Origin: Blattamonas nauphoetae
Lineage: Eukaryota; Preaxostyla; Oxymonadida
DNA length: 64,000 nucleotides
Assembly (NCBI GenBank): GCA_033064195.1
Contig: JARBJD010000043.1
Location: 62,001 to 126,000, forward strand
Direction: 5' to 3'
Below the pieces are notes generated by a model, which saw nothing but the letters and a program-made list of their open reading frames with translations, had not been told where the DNA came from and ran no database searches. Shown piece after piece: positions 54,186 to 64,000 of the stretch; the stretch's first letter is position 1; each line of letters starts with the position of its first letter. Both the position numbers and the translations under genes were made by a program.

Positions 54186-55080
54186 CGAGGCGTCTCATCT
54201 GACACATCGAAAATACCTCTCTCAAATGACTCCAACTCATTTGTGCGGACTCTCCTCGGATGTTGGGAATGCGCTGGTTGCTGGTGCAGACGAACAGATT
54301 CTGGGATCGCATCCAATCGTCCAGAAATAGTATGCTCTTTTGGGTTCGTCGTTCTCAACGCGGCTGTCTTCGACTGTCACATCGTCAACCGTCCTCTCTC
54401 CAAACAATTCCTGGCGTCCCTGACCGATGCATTGTGACCAGATTATCTTTCCCAATCTCGACTTTAGAACCATCTCAGTAACACTTCTGGTTTTTCTCGT
54501 CGAAATGGGAAGTACCCCACACTCCCGCCATTCCACAGCCATCCACGATCTGTTTGAGGTGTGTTCTCTTTTTTGAGATTCATGATTTGTGCCATCATCG
54601 ATTGCTGTGAATCGTTCTTCTTTCACTCATCATCCTTTCTTGTCTCATCACTTCATCCTCCTTTTCTCTCATTCTCCCATCACCACAGACAGCGTGCATT
54701 GGATCTTGTTGACATATCCTCACATTCGTTCAAGTTGACGTCTCTCGTCTCTCACTTCCAACACAACCAGACGAGTTTGGAGTTGCACTGTTGTCATTTT
54801 CTGATGTTGAGCCGTTCTTCGATGGAACACGGTTGGATTGGCCTGCCCTTATTCTGTCCTGCTGACTCAATTTCTTGCATTTCTGAACACGAACTCTTTT
54901 TCAGTGAACTGGACGGTATCGATCTTGAACAAAGCCCAGCTCGCGCCCAATAGTGTGAACATGCCATTTTCGGAACAATGATGCGATTGTCATCTCTTTT
55001 CCATGAACGAGAATCGTCGCCTCGTTTTGTCCGTCCATCTCACACTCGCAACTCCCCACTTTCCACAATTTGAAATTGTT
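54186..55080 (+). pseudogene. Tail of unit 10: relic exon, 130-nt intron, alpha cassette
   Basis: The relic frame reads LCGLSSDVGNALVAGAD, then a TAG where sisters have TGG (QK-stop-YALLGSSF). It resumes as IIFPNLDFRTISVTLLVF through HDLFE. Intron-like 54559-54688 (GTGTGT...CCACAG). The alpha exon carries the same extra base as unit 7 and shows PDEFGVALLSFSDVEPFF and LDWPALILSC. Confidence 0.5.
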
Positions 55081-55307
55081 GGCTTCATGTGCGTTGGTGG
55101 TTGTTTTCGAAATTGATTGTTGCTCGGATGCGAACATTGAATGAGAAACTCCCATCGAAAGTGAAACATGCCAGACAGGAACGTATTCGTTGCCAGTGAT
55201 GATTCATGTCATTCTTCTCTTAATCTTCATTTTCTTTATTTGGATAATTCATTTGTTGTTCAAGTGTTTGTTGATTATCCTTCAATGAGGAACAATGGGA
55301 TGATCAT

Positions 55308-57244
55308 CAGGGTTCTGATTGGTCTGACCAAAACAGGCAAAGCTGAGTACATTTGATCCCACGAGACCACTTTTTGGGTGGGATCATTTTGCCGAAATAG
55401 GCACTTCGAATCCGCTCTCAAACTGTTTCACTTGTGTGACTCATTCGTTCAACCAACAGCACGAAAACCTCCGTTTGTTTTGCAGTGTTCATTTTTGTCA
55501 AGATCCGGTCGGTAATATTCCACTTATCGTTCTACAATTTGTCATTTCTCCTTCAACTTTCTTTTCCGAACATTATTCTCACTCATTCTCCCTCAGATCT
55601 TCACTGGTTTATCACCTTTTCCCATGTTCACGTGATATCTTCCATGAATTCAACCAAATCCATCAGATTGTTTCAATTCAGTCATCATCAAAGAGATCCC
55701 ACTCATTTCATGCTCCATCCACACTACTGACATCTCCAACCTCTCCAGTCCCTTTTCAACATGCGTATAGTGACTTCACTTCGACTATTTATGTCACAAC
55801 CTCTGAATCACTCATCTGTGAGTCAAGCAATCTTCTTTGGGTCTGAACGAGCTCTGCTACTCAGAAGCAATCAAAATCTTGTCTCAATTTCTTATTATTA
55901 CTTCATTCCTCTCATTATTACTCCGTGTTTCCGATAGAACTCAGAATTACGTGAAGTCATCATCAACCAAACGTAGTCACTTCGCACACGACCAGTATCA
56001 CATCCCTCACCATCACCCCTTCCTTCAAACTGATAGTCTGTCATTTATTTCTGCTTGACGAACTTTTAGTCGTCTTAAAGAGCTCTTTCTCGAAACGATC
56101 GCACAATCACGTCTCTTACACACTTCAGACTCGAACTACTTCCGATCTCGACAAACATACTCACAAAGACCTCGTTAATCACTGATGACCACCCTCGTGC
56201 AAATCATTGGCCAGCTGATCTTCGCCATGGTTGCATTCAATGATCAATTTTTTGGTGTGATCTCTCTCCTCATTTGGACTGTATCCCTTCCGTTCTCCTT
56301 CCAATTGTATCATTTCTGATTCACTTTTGAATTTCTCGTTTTCAATGCATTATTCTCCCTCTCTCCCTCAGAACAAGATGGTGGACTGGAAACCGTCGTT
56401 AAGTTCGCTACCACTCTCTCTGAGATCTCAAAATCGTCCTTCACTCATCCACTGTGATTGGAGTCTTTGCAGAGTTCGGGAGATCTCGATTGTCTCGTCA
56501 GTTACGTGTCGATCACTCTCACTCAGCCACACTATCTCTCTCAACAGATTTTGTCGCCATCAGATCCGTCTCTGATTCCATCTCCACCATTTTATCCTAA
56601 TTCCTCTCCCACCCCATCATCGACAAGGTTCGTGTTCCGCAATTTCATCTTCAACATCTTACGAACATTATTCACGTTTCCGCTCAAACCTGACCGTGCA
56701 TTGGCCCTGCATTCATCAGAAGTCGTGAAGATACTCCTCAAAGAAGCTTAAAGAATGAATTGAGATGGGATTTGGCCGACAAAACAGAAATGACAGACCA
56801 CGTTCCCTGACTCGACATTCGGGCCGCCTTCATTGCAAGGATAGGGTCCAGCCTTTCCCTTCATCTCCAAATATATCGTCTGGATCTTTACTCGTTTGTT
56901 TGTCTTGAGTACAAATCTCCCAGACATCGACCACAGATCGCCACAACTTCTCCACCTCACACTGGACTCACTATTCTCCTCTCACGCTTAGCTGGATCTT
57001 TTCCACTAGATCTTCGCTTATTCTCCTCTGTCGAACTGGGAACGTCCAAGTTCCCTCGATGATGACATCACAACATAAAGTGTCCATATTTTTCTACTCT
57101 ATGGACAAATAAGTTTCATATCAAAGATTTATGGATAATTTGATAATGATACAATGAAATAGTGTGAAATAAAAGGAAATTATAAAGCAGGTATTTGGTG
57201 GGATCAAAAAAGCGTGGGATCAGTGGGATCAAATCAGAACCCTG
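55308..57244. mobile_element. hAT-type element, 1937 bp, with captured gene-like sequence
   Basis: The ends CAGGGTTCTGATT (left) and its inverse at 57232-57244 are flanked by ATGATCAT (55300-55307, 57245-57252), an 8-bp duplication. The first ~130 bp and last ~180 bp match the 586-bp MITE at 13237. In place of a transposase, the middle carries about 1.5 kb of other DNA. This includes an intron-like acceptor (TCTCCCTCAG) followed by EQDGGLETVVKFATTLSE, then HYLSQQILSPSDPSLI and FRNFIFNILRTLFTFPL, which looks like a host gene exon. It is inserted in the leader of copy 11. Removing it restores the usual spacing of 2205 bp between start codons. Confidence 0.82.
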
Positions 57245-57264
57245 ATGATCATCGTTTCCTTTCA

Positions 57265-59818
57265 ATGGAAAGGGAATCATGTTCTTTAAATGCATCCGAC
57301 TATACCTTTTCGACTGACTCTCAGGAATCACCTTTGATTATCAAGTATCGTGGTCAACAAAGAAACTCTTCTGAATTTCGATCAAAACTCGAAATTGTCT
57401 TTTGATGAGAAATCAGCGATTTACTCTTCGCTTGTTGCCCTCGTGAAAGCTGATTACCCATTTGATGAAACCCTTCAAGACAGAGCCTTTCAATTTCTGA
57501 AGCGTCTCGAACCAAAACTAGTCCACGCACTGAAGGATACAACGAAACTTGTGACAGACCTCGTTCCCTCTTCAGATGGATCATCTTCTGGCTTTGTTGA
57601 TAGTCTTGTCACTCTTCTGTCGACTCCCCACTTGAAAGTGTACAAAGCAGCGTTGACGTTCCTTCACGCAACAACAGGAACTGTATCACCTTCCATTCGA
57701 CTTCGCCGGTTAAGTATAGGCGCAGATCCGATTTTCGCTACGCGCAGATCTAAAAAAAGGGATACACGCAGATCCAAATGGATACGCGCAGATCCAAAAC
57801 AATGCTTGTTCTTTTCGAATATCTATCTCGTTTTTGTCTCAAAAAACCTCACCATTGATCGATTGTTTCTTAATTTCCTTTCAGAATAACAATTGGATTG
57901 AAAAAACTTATGAATCGAGCAGGGTGGTTCCAAAAAACGAGACAGTCGCATTTTGCGATTTAAAGTTGAGATTTTGGAAGTGATATTCAGAATTCTGGCT
58001 TTGTTCCATGATTATGTTCATTGACCCGACTACTGGGACAAAGACCAAGGATTGCGGAGGATTTTTGCCTTCGAAAGTGATGATGACAGAGTTGATAATA
58101 TGGTGCTTTCTATTGTATTATGAAGATCGAAAAGTGGAGAGGGTTTGGCTGAATGGTTGTTTGGGAGATTTGGAGAGGAGTGAGTGGAGGGTGACCGTGA
58201 TGTCGTCGTCGTGGATGCGTGAGACACGTGTTGGACTGAGCAGGCTGTAGCGAGGAGAGGAGAGGCGAGCGGGTGAGAAGGAGACGGCAGAAGGGATTTG
58301 GAAGGCGTTGATGGAAAGTGGGGTGATCGGAGTGCGGTGCGAGGCTGTCTGATTTTAAGGCGAGATCTCCTCCTTCTGCGGGTGTCCTTCCGAAGATTCT
58401 GATTCGTGAATCCCGTCATCTGCGTGTCTGTCTGTTCTTGTTCGTGTGGTGTGTGTTCTGCTGGTGTGCGCGACCTCTCTTCTCGATGTCTGACCCGTCT
58501 CTTCTTCCCTCCGCTCCAACGTCTTCGCATTTTCTTGGATTTCAGGAAGAGCATGATGCTCGCCGTGGGCTTCTGATTTTGCTGTTGTGGGTGGAGTTTC
58601 GGAGAATGGGATGGCGAGCGGAGGGAGAACGGGGAGTGCAGTTGGCGTGCCTTGAATAGGCCTTTGACAAGAGTTCATTCAACAAAATGACATACTGGCG
58701 AACCTCATCGAGTTTCAGTGTTTGAGCTTGGGCTTGTTGGAGGCGGAGAGGATGCTTCTGTTTCTTCCGTTCGACATCGTCCTGATGAGCAGCGGGAGAG
58801 ATTGATGGAGAGATCATTGATCTGTCAACCTCCCGTGAATCTGGAGAAAGAAGCTCTTTTCCTTCATTTTGGGTAGATTTCCCGCGATTTTGAGCTCCGT
58901 GGTCCGGATCCGCATTCTTCTGTTTTTGCGATGGTTCTTTTGTCTTCGTGGGTGGGCAGGATACTGAACAGTGCCTTCTTCCGTTGAGTCCCATGCGTGG
59001 ATGGGTGTGAGAGGAGAGATCGCCATGCCAGTGTCATTCTCTTTGATGTTCGCCAGTTTCTTGTGAGTGTCCCTGATTATCGTTTTTGGATCATTTCCTC
59101 TACTCTTTCTGGTACCACTGAGCAGGAAATGCTTTTCGACTCTGATAGCTGCGGAAAATAGCCTGCTTTGTCCAGATCCATGCCAGACATCACGGCTTTC
59201 ATAAGTTGTGTTGTGTTCTGTCTGAACTGACATTTGATGAATGCCACAAACGAGTACAGAATCAGAAATCATCACTCCATGGTTGAGCTCGAACAGAAAA
59301 GAAATGCAGATGTGTTGATAAGAGGACAAGGATGGTAATCGGGATCAGACACTGAATAGCCTGAAGGGTGACTCATGTGCAAGAAAATGGAAAAAGATGG
59401 TCATTCTGTGTCAATTACAGATCAACCCAACTAATATCGAGGAAGGATAAGAAGTCGAGATTATTGAAAGAATACGGGTGATGGTAAGATCAACACAGTC
59501 ATGTGAAGATGTGACAAATTTTGATTTGCGAAGAGTTTTCGAGAGTCAAAGCGAATTGTGAGCATTCAGAGTGAAATGTCATGAAATGGCAAGAGTAAAC
59601 ACAAAAAAAGCAAGAAATATTTTAGATCTGCGTGTATCCATTTGGATCTGCGCGTATCCAAAAAAATAGATCTGCGCGTAGCGAAAATCGGATCTGCGCC
59701 TATACTTAACCGACTTCGCCTCGTGGAATCGGATCTCATATCGAAAGTCTTGACGACTGTTCAACCTCACACACTGCTAATTTCAGAAAATGAAACAATT
59801 CTCTTCAAGCTTATCAGT
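57265..59818 (+). pseudogene. Array family copy 11, split by a MULE-like element and truncated
   Basis: Start MERESCSLNASDYTFSTD. A frame change lies near codon 30, before NKETLLNFDQNSKLSFDE. The gene then reads SLVALVKADYPFDE, VTDLVPSSDGSSSGF and HATTGTVSPSIRLR, where the 2004-bp element at 57708 begins. After it the gene resumes exactly: RLVESDLISKVLTTVQPH, LLISENETILFKLIS. Family similarity stops at about 59818, so roughly the last half of the gene is missing. This marks the right edge of the array. Confidence 0.82.
57708..59711. mobile_element. MULE-like element, 2004 bp, 9-bp target duplication
   Basis: Inverted ends of about 90 bp start GGTTAAGTATAGGCGCAGAT on both sides and contain tandem GGATACGCGCAGATC motifs. 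GACTTCGCC flanks the element at 57699-57707 and 59712-59720, a 9-bp duplication typical of Mutator-like elements. There is no transposase. The interior has arginine- and serine-rich frames on the minus strand (58554-58030 ending IESTILSTLSSSLSKAKI; 59329-58814), probably captured or accessory sequence. The element is therefore non-autonomous, Pack-MULE-like. Confidence 0.85.
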
Positions 59819-60089
59819 AGGCATGGGCGCCAGTCACTTGACTCAGATTTTTTGGACTGACTCATTTTGACCCATTTTTTCATGAGTTGTTCGGAGGACA
59901 AAAGAAATCATCGATTTTGTGAGATGAACTGATTGAAATATGCTCCAGAAGGATAATTTGGTCACAATTTCTCTTCGTGACGGGATGTTGAGACTTCTTC
60001 AGTCTCCAACACGAGTTATGGTCTGATCGCATCGGTCATTCCTCCAAATACATCATTCTGACTGATGAGGACATTAGAAAACAGAATGA
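59819..60089. other. Junction spacer
   Basis: This lies between the truncated array copy and the beta-helix pseudogene. It contains GGCATGGGCGCCAGTCACTT at its left edge, perhaps the end of another insertion. Nothing else was recognised. Confidence 0.3.
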
Positions 60090-63000
60090 TCAATAATGAA
60101 ATGGAAGTATTTGATCTGGTGCAATACAAAGGTGAAGCGAGATGGCTGTGTTGGATGTGAGTGATCCTGTCGCACTTGTGATGAGAGTCGCTGTTGATGC
60201 TGTGGATGTGGATGTTGGTGGTCCACTGATCAACGCGAGTGTCAGTTCAGAAGATGACGAGGGAGAGGAAGTAGTGGAGAAGGATGTAAACGAGACTTTC
60301 CCAACACTGAGAAGAGTGCACGCGGAGGAAGAGGATATGGAGACGAGAGTGGTGGGGAGAGTGTCAGTGAAGGAACAGGAACTGAAAGTGACGTCGCCGA
60401 CAGAGATCGAGGGAGAGGCGATGCCGATTGCGGGCGACAAGAACGAGAGGCCTGTCCCTCGAAGTTGGTTGGTGTTGAAGGTTCCTATTGCCAAGACGGA
60501 GATCAGAGTCTGAGCGGCCACGACAGAGCCAGACGACTTGAAGGAGCACGATTGAAGCATGCAGGAGCCAGTTGAGGTTGAGAGGAGGGGAGTCTACGAG
60601 GAGAGAGGTGTTTGGAATGCAAATTCGATTGTGTTGACTGTGGTTGTTGCGTCCGTGTTCATCAGGCGGAAACAGTGGTGATTTGAAGAGTGGTTAGGTT
60701 CGATTCGTGTTCCGGCTGGATGGAACTCCCTGCGATGTCCGTCGTCCCCTTCAAACGAGCAGATACCATCACAACTACTGTCACCCCAATCAACGACATC
60801 TGACTCCCAGCTCACGTCACAGACTGACATGGAGCATCCTGCAACCCGCAGTCCTGCCACGAGACTTCGAAGTGTCCACGAACAGCTCCGTCTGACTCGC
60901 GAAGTAGAAAGGAATCCTCATCTCCTGTGGATTGAACGCGGATCGCGTGAGAAGCATCTGAAGCGAAGATTGTCTGCTGCGTTGTTCTTCCACGACACTT
61001 TGAAGTGGTCTTCGGTGCAGTATTTGGATTCCTTGTCGAGGATGGGTGTTGAGATGAAGATGTCAGTTGTGCGGTTGGTTTGCCTGCCCAAAGTGTAATT
61101 CTTAGCGTTGTCCTACAGATTGATGTCCAGACTGGCTCCAACGTGCTTCGATTTATATCCAAGTTTGCAGTTGGTGAAGGATGACGAGGAGTGTGTGAGG
61201 GATTATGTCGAGGTATAGTCAGCTTGGATGGCTTGTCCAGTTCCTTTCAGAATGCAGTTGATCAGAGTGAGTGACATCGCCGACACAGAAAGGAGTCCAG
61301 CTGATACTGTCATGTTGGCCGTTTGAAAGAAGGTTGGTTTGATGAAAGAGACGCTGGTTGACGACGATCCCGCCCCTTCGATTCGGACTATCTTCGTGTT
61401 GACGAGAATGCACGTCTCATCTTCGTTCTCAGACGAGTATTCTCCTGCTGCCACAATCACTTTGTAGTTTGTTTTCACTTTGTTCCCAGCGAATGTCACT
61501 GTCTCGCATTGTTTTGACGAAGATCCACAATCCCAGACTTTCGATCCAGATGTGGCGACATGAACATCGGCATCCATGAATTCCACCGTCGATCCAGGAA
61601 ATTGACCAGACGTACCGAATGGGATGTTCTTGGCTTCTGATTCCTTCGTTTCTGTGAAAAGACTCTCCTTTCGTTTGGTTTGGACACCATCTTCATTGTT
61701 GAGATCATCTCGAAAATAGTTGTAGCCCTCGACGTCGTCAACAATGAACCGACTACATACAATTATCACGATCTGCCCTCCTGATCGTTCCGTTTTGATG
61801 GTGGACACTTAGCGAGAGATGAGACAAAGAAAATGAAGAAAAGAGACAAAAGGAAACCTGTGGTGCCGAGAAACATGCAAATCACCATTCTGAAGAAATC
61901 CGGAGCTGCGCAACCGTACGGTCAGAGAACGACTCCGCCTCCAAACGACGGGACAAGGCAGGACTCGAAGAGACACGAGCTGAGCAGATAATACGAAGAC
62001 TGCAGTTCAAATCACATCGCTCCTCCGCCGCCGTTCAATCTGTAGGTTTCTGGTGTGTCTGGATCACCTCGAAATGGGACATCTCCTCTTTCTTCGATCC
62101 ACGCATGGCAGACGGCCTTGCACGTGTAGAATGCACTGTCAGACACTGTGAGTTGTGCTGCAGTGGTCGCAATGGCTCCTCCAGAATGTCGTGTGCATTC
62201 TGTGAAGGTCGCTCCGGCGACGACGACTTGCGGTTCGATGCAGAGACGGCTCCTCCTTTGGAGCTGCTGGTTGAGGAGCAGGATGTGAAAGCATCGTTTG
62301 TAACGGTGAGAACGGCAGAGGTATCGGATGGATTGAATTGGATGGCTCCTCCTTCCCCATTTCGAGAGATGGAGGCGAAGCCATCCCCGATGAGTTGCGT
62401 CGTGCCTGAGAGAGTCTGCTGGCCTTCATTTGTCAAAGTTAAGTGGGAGAATGAGCAATCAAGAGTGAAAAGGGTGCGGAAACGGCTGCCGCTGAAAAGG
62501 GTGTTTGTGCAACAGGCATCGCATCGATCAAAGTTTGACGAGGTGATCACGACTGAATCTGTGACATCATCCGACCAAACATCGTCCGTGCTGTTTGCGA
62601 GGAGGGATGTCAAAATATTTGAAAAAGTGGAGGAGATGAGGTTGAAACGAGAGAACAGTCCCGACGAGAGGAATGGAGTGTCCTGATTCAGAGAAGTTGA
62701 GAGAACTCCAAGACGGAACAGCAAGACAGTTGTTTGTTTGTGTGTCGACTGAATTAGGGGATATACATGAGTCGAGTAGTCGGATGGGCGAATGGAAATG
62801 TCGGCATGGGTCCAGTGTGTCTGGCGAAGTCCATTGTATCTGGTGGTGGTCCGATATGTCTGGCGGTGGTCCAGTGTGTCTGGTGGTGAGATACCTCCAA
62901 AAGTCGAGCATCTGAGGGTTGGAACATACACAATCGATTGATAACTATCACTTCATTGGACTTGTAGGTTCACTATATTTCGATTATTGTCTGTTTTGAA

Positions 63001-63495
63001 CATTATTATGTGATAAACATATGATTTTTCAAAATCACCATCCATAAAGTCAAAACCTGGGGTTTTTTCAGATCAACATTGACAGGACGAATTTCATCAT
63101 TCCATGACTTTTATGTGGTTCTGTCCCTTCGACACCCTCTCTATGAATCCCATCACTACCATATATGAAAACTATATTGTGATACCTTCCAGATTTCTTC
63201 AGAAATCTACCGCCAGACACATTGAACCCGTTGAGCCAGACTCTTTTCAAAACCACCAGACACAATGGACCCATGCCGAAATGTCAACCAGAGTGAGTGT
63301 GCCTCCGTGGCTGGCAAACGAGGGTGATAACGGTGTGTTGATGAACAGTACAAAGTTCAGCATGCTCAACGTGCTATAGGCGTCCAATATTGTGAGAGAT
63401 TCATTTCCTGTTTGTGAGATCGAGACGGTCAAAATCTCAATGGTGCTATTCCGCAGATTAAAGAGGGTTGGAAAGAGAATACTGAAGAAAATCAA
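60090..63495 (-). pseudogene. Broken beta-helix protein gene
   Basis: Read on the minus strand, pieces of the same protein type as 31656-21907 appear in order. 63495-63278: SQTGNESLTILDAYST and HGGTLTLVDIS. 62802-62240: SSNFDRCDACCTNTLF and NPSDTSAVLTVTNDAFTS, then after a frame change FTECTRHSGGAIATTAAQ. 61808-61203: VIVAAGEYSSENEDET and LTLINCILKGTGQAIQ, then a TAA. Next comes the module signature DCGLQDAPCQSVT near 60860-60820, followed by a TGA. 60560-60090: FSSCSFTDTLPTTLVS. Several frame changes and stops plus a MITE mean no full product. No signal peptide was found. It points to more than one beta-helix gene in this neighbourhood. Confidence 0.75.
62803..63277. mobile_element. MITE, 475 bp, 8-bp target duplication, inside the beta-helix pseudogene
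   Basis: The ends GGCATGGGTCCA and its inverse are flanked by GAAATGTC at 62795-62802 and 63278-63285. The ends continue about 100 bp as imperfect inverted repeats rich in TGTGTCTGGTGG. Without the element and one duplication, the minus-strand frame runs on without change (TLTLVDI then SIRPSDYSTH), so the insertion hit an open frame. No coding content. An 8-bp duplication allows hAT and several other classes. Confidence 0.85.
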
Positions 63496-64000
63496 ATTAA
63501 CTCAGATTCAATAGCACACAATTGACGGTAGATTCCACGATCCTATCAGTTGTCACTTGGGATGCGATGCTCTGTCTTGCCAGTCTAGAAGAGATGCTGG
63601 TGACGTTCTGAGAACAAAGGACGATGAAATCAGATCAATTGTTCATACAGAGATACTTAAACATACTGATACTCTTATTGTCTACATCCATAATCTGGGG
63701 GGTGTTCTGGACCTGAAGGTCAAAATCAGTGTCCTTTCATCAAATAGAGTGGAAATGAAGGGAAAATCAGAATTTAAACCTTGTCGATTCACGCGCTGAG
63801 TTCCAGGTGAAAAGGAGATCGGACAGTCCAGTCAGTCCGGTGACTATTTGCATGATTGCATGGGCGGATCAGTGACTCAAAGTGACTCGCGACAAAAGTA
63901 TGGGGTGACGTGATGACTTGTGGCTAAATTCGTTTGATTTATCTAAAAATGAGTGTATTACTCAAAAATAGTGTGAAATGTGAAAGATAAACCAGAAAAG
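63496..64000. other. Right edge, unassigned
   Basis: A minus-strand reading containing NVTSISSRLARQSIASQV may be a further piece of the broken beta-helix gene. The plus-strand frame 63557-63799 overlaps it and is not convincing. Near 63868 GCATGGGCGGATCAGTGACTC recalls the sequence at 59823, but the match is too short to call. Nothing else was seen. Confidence 0.25.

Noticed and set aside
32820-55080. Separate genes in other frames or on the minus strand of the array tails, many open for 60-120 codons
   Set aside because: All three frames of these tails are open by composition and by high similarity between copies. Changes fall evenly over codon positions, so none looks independently constrained.
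37349-57264. Regular repeats as a CRISPR-like or satellite array
   Set aside because: The period is 2.2 kb with protein-coding units and introns; there are no short repeat-spacer units.
58008-59330. Plus- and minus-strand frames inside the MULE-like element as a transposase
   Set aside because: No MULE catalytic motifs or zinc finger could be seen; the frames are arginine/serine-rich and low in complexity.
59823-63900. Possible paired ends of one large element (CATGGGCG followed by CAGTCACTTGACTC at 59824; CATGGGCG with AGTGACTCAAAGTGACTC at 63868)
   Set aside because: The shared part is short, orientation is ambiguous and no target duplication is visible.

Overview
The window looks like nuclear DNA of an anaerobic flagellate of the Preaxostyla, most like an oxymonad of the Blattamonas type. 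This is inferred from family resemblance and was not searched. The signs are: intron-poor genes with a few short GT-AG introns; a very large secreted right-handed beta-helix protein; a tandemly amplified family of about 360-residue helical proteins of no named family; standard stop codons; and many small DNA transposons. No rRNA, convincing tRNA, operon or CRISPR array is visible.

Layout. 1-1450: tail of one array unit and a decayed copy (copy 1) of the 360-residue family. 2574-5975 (minus): a four-exon host gene, 1064 codons, with introns of 73, 92 and 42 nt. 6-21.9 kb: a repeat-rich stretch holding a DIRS-like retroelement fossil, a Merlin-like transposase piece, an OTU-like fragment, two hAT-type MITEs, a TA-flanked MITE, another element with long inverted ends, a decayed DDE transposase and two minor gene fragments. 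It also holds one plausible spliced gene at 15804-16519. 21907-31656 (minus): a 3249-residue secreted beta-helix protein, divergent from family copy 2 at 31734. 31.7-59.8 kb: the array, copies 2 to 11 on the plus strand. From copy 3 to copy 9 start codons are spaced 2198-2215 bp apart. Copy 10 follows after 2529 bp because its upstream spacer carries an extra exon-like cassette. Copies 2/3 and 10/11 are pushed apart by insertions. 60.1-63.5 kb (minus): a second, broken beta-helix gene carrying a 475-bp MITE.

How the parts relate. Each array unit is one coding region followed by a roughly 1.1-kb tail. The tail still shows an old exon, a GTGTGT...AG intron of about 126 nt and one of several alternative last exons. 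The tails are far more alike between units than the coding regions are, as expected if the coding part diversifies while the rest is homogenised by unequal exchange. Transposons have entered the array repeatedly, and three of them carry what look like pieces of other host genes. Target-site duplications of 8 or 9 bp, or TA, can be read directly for eight elements. Nothing here identifies a biochemical function for the 360-residue family. Helical-repeat scaffold or surface/recognition roles are guesses.
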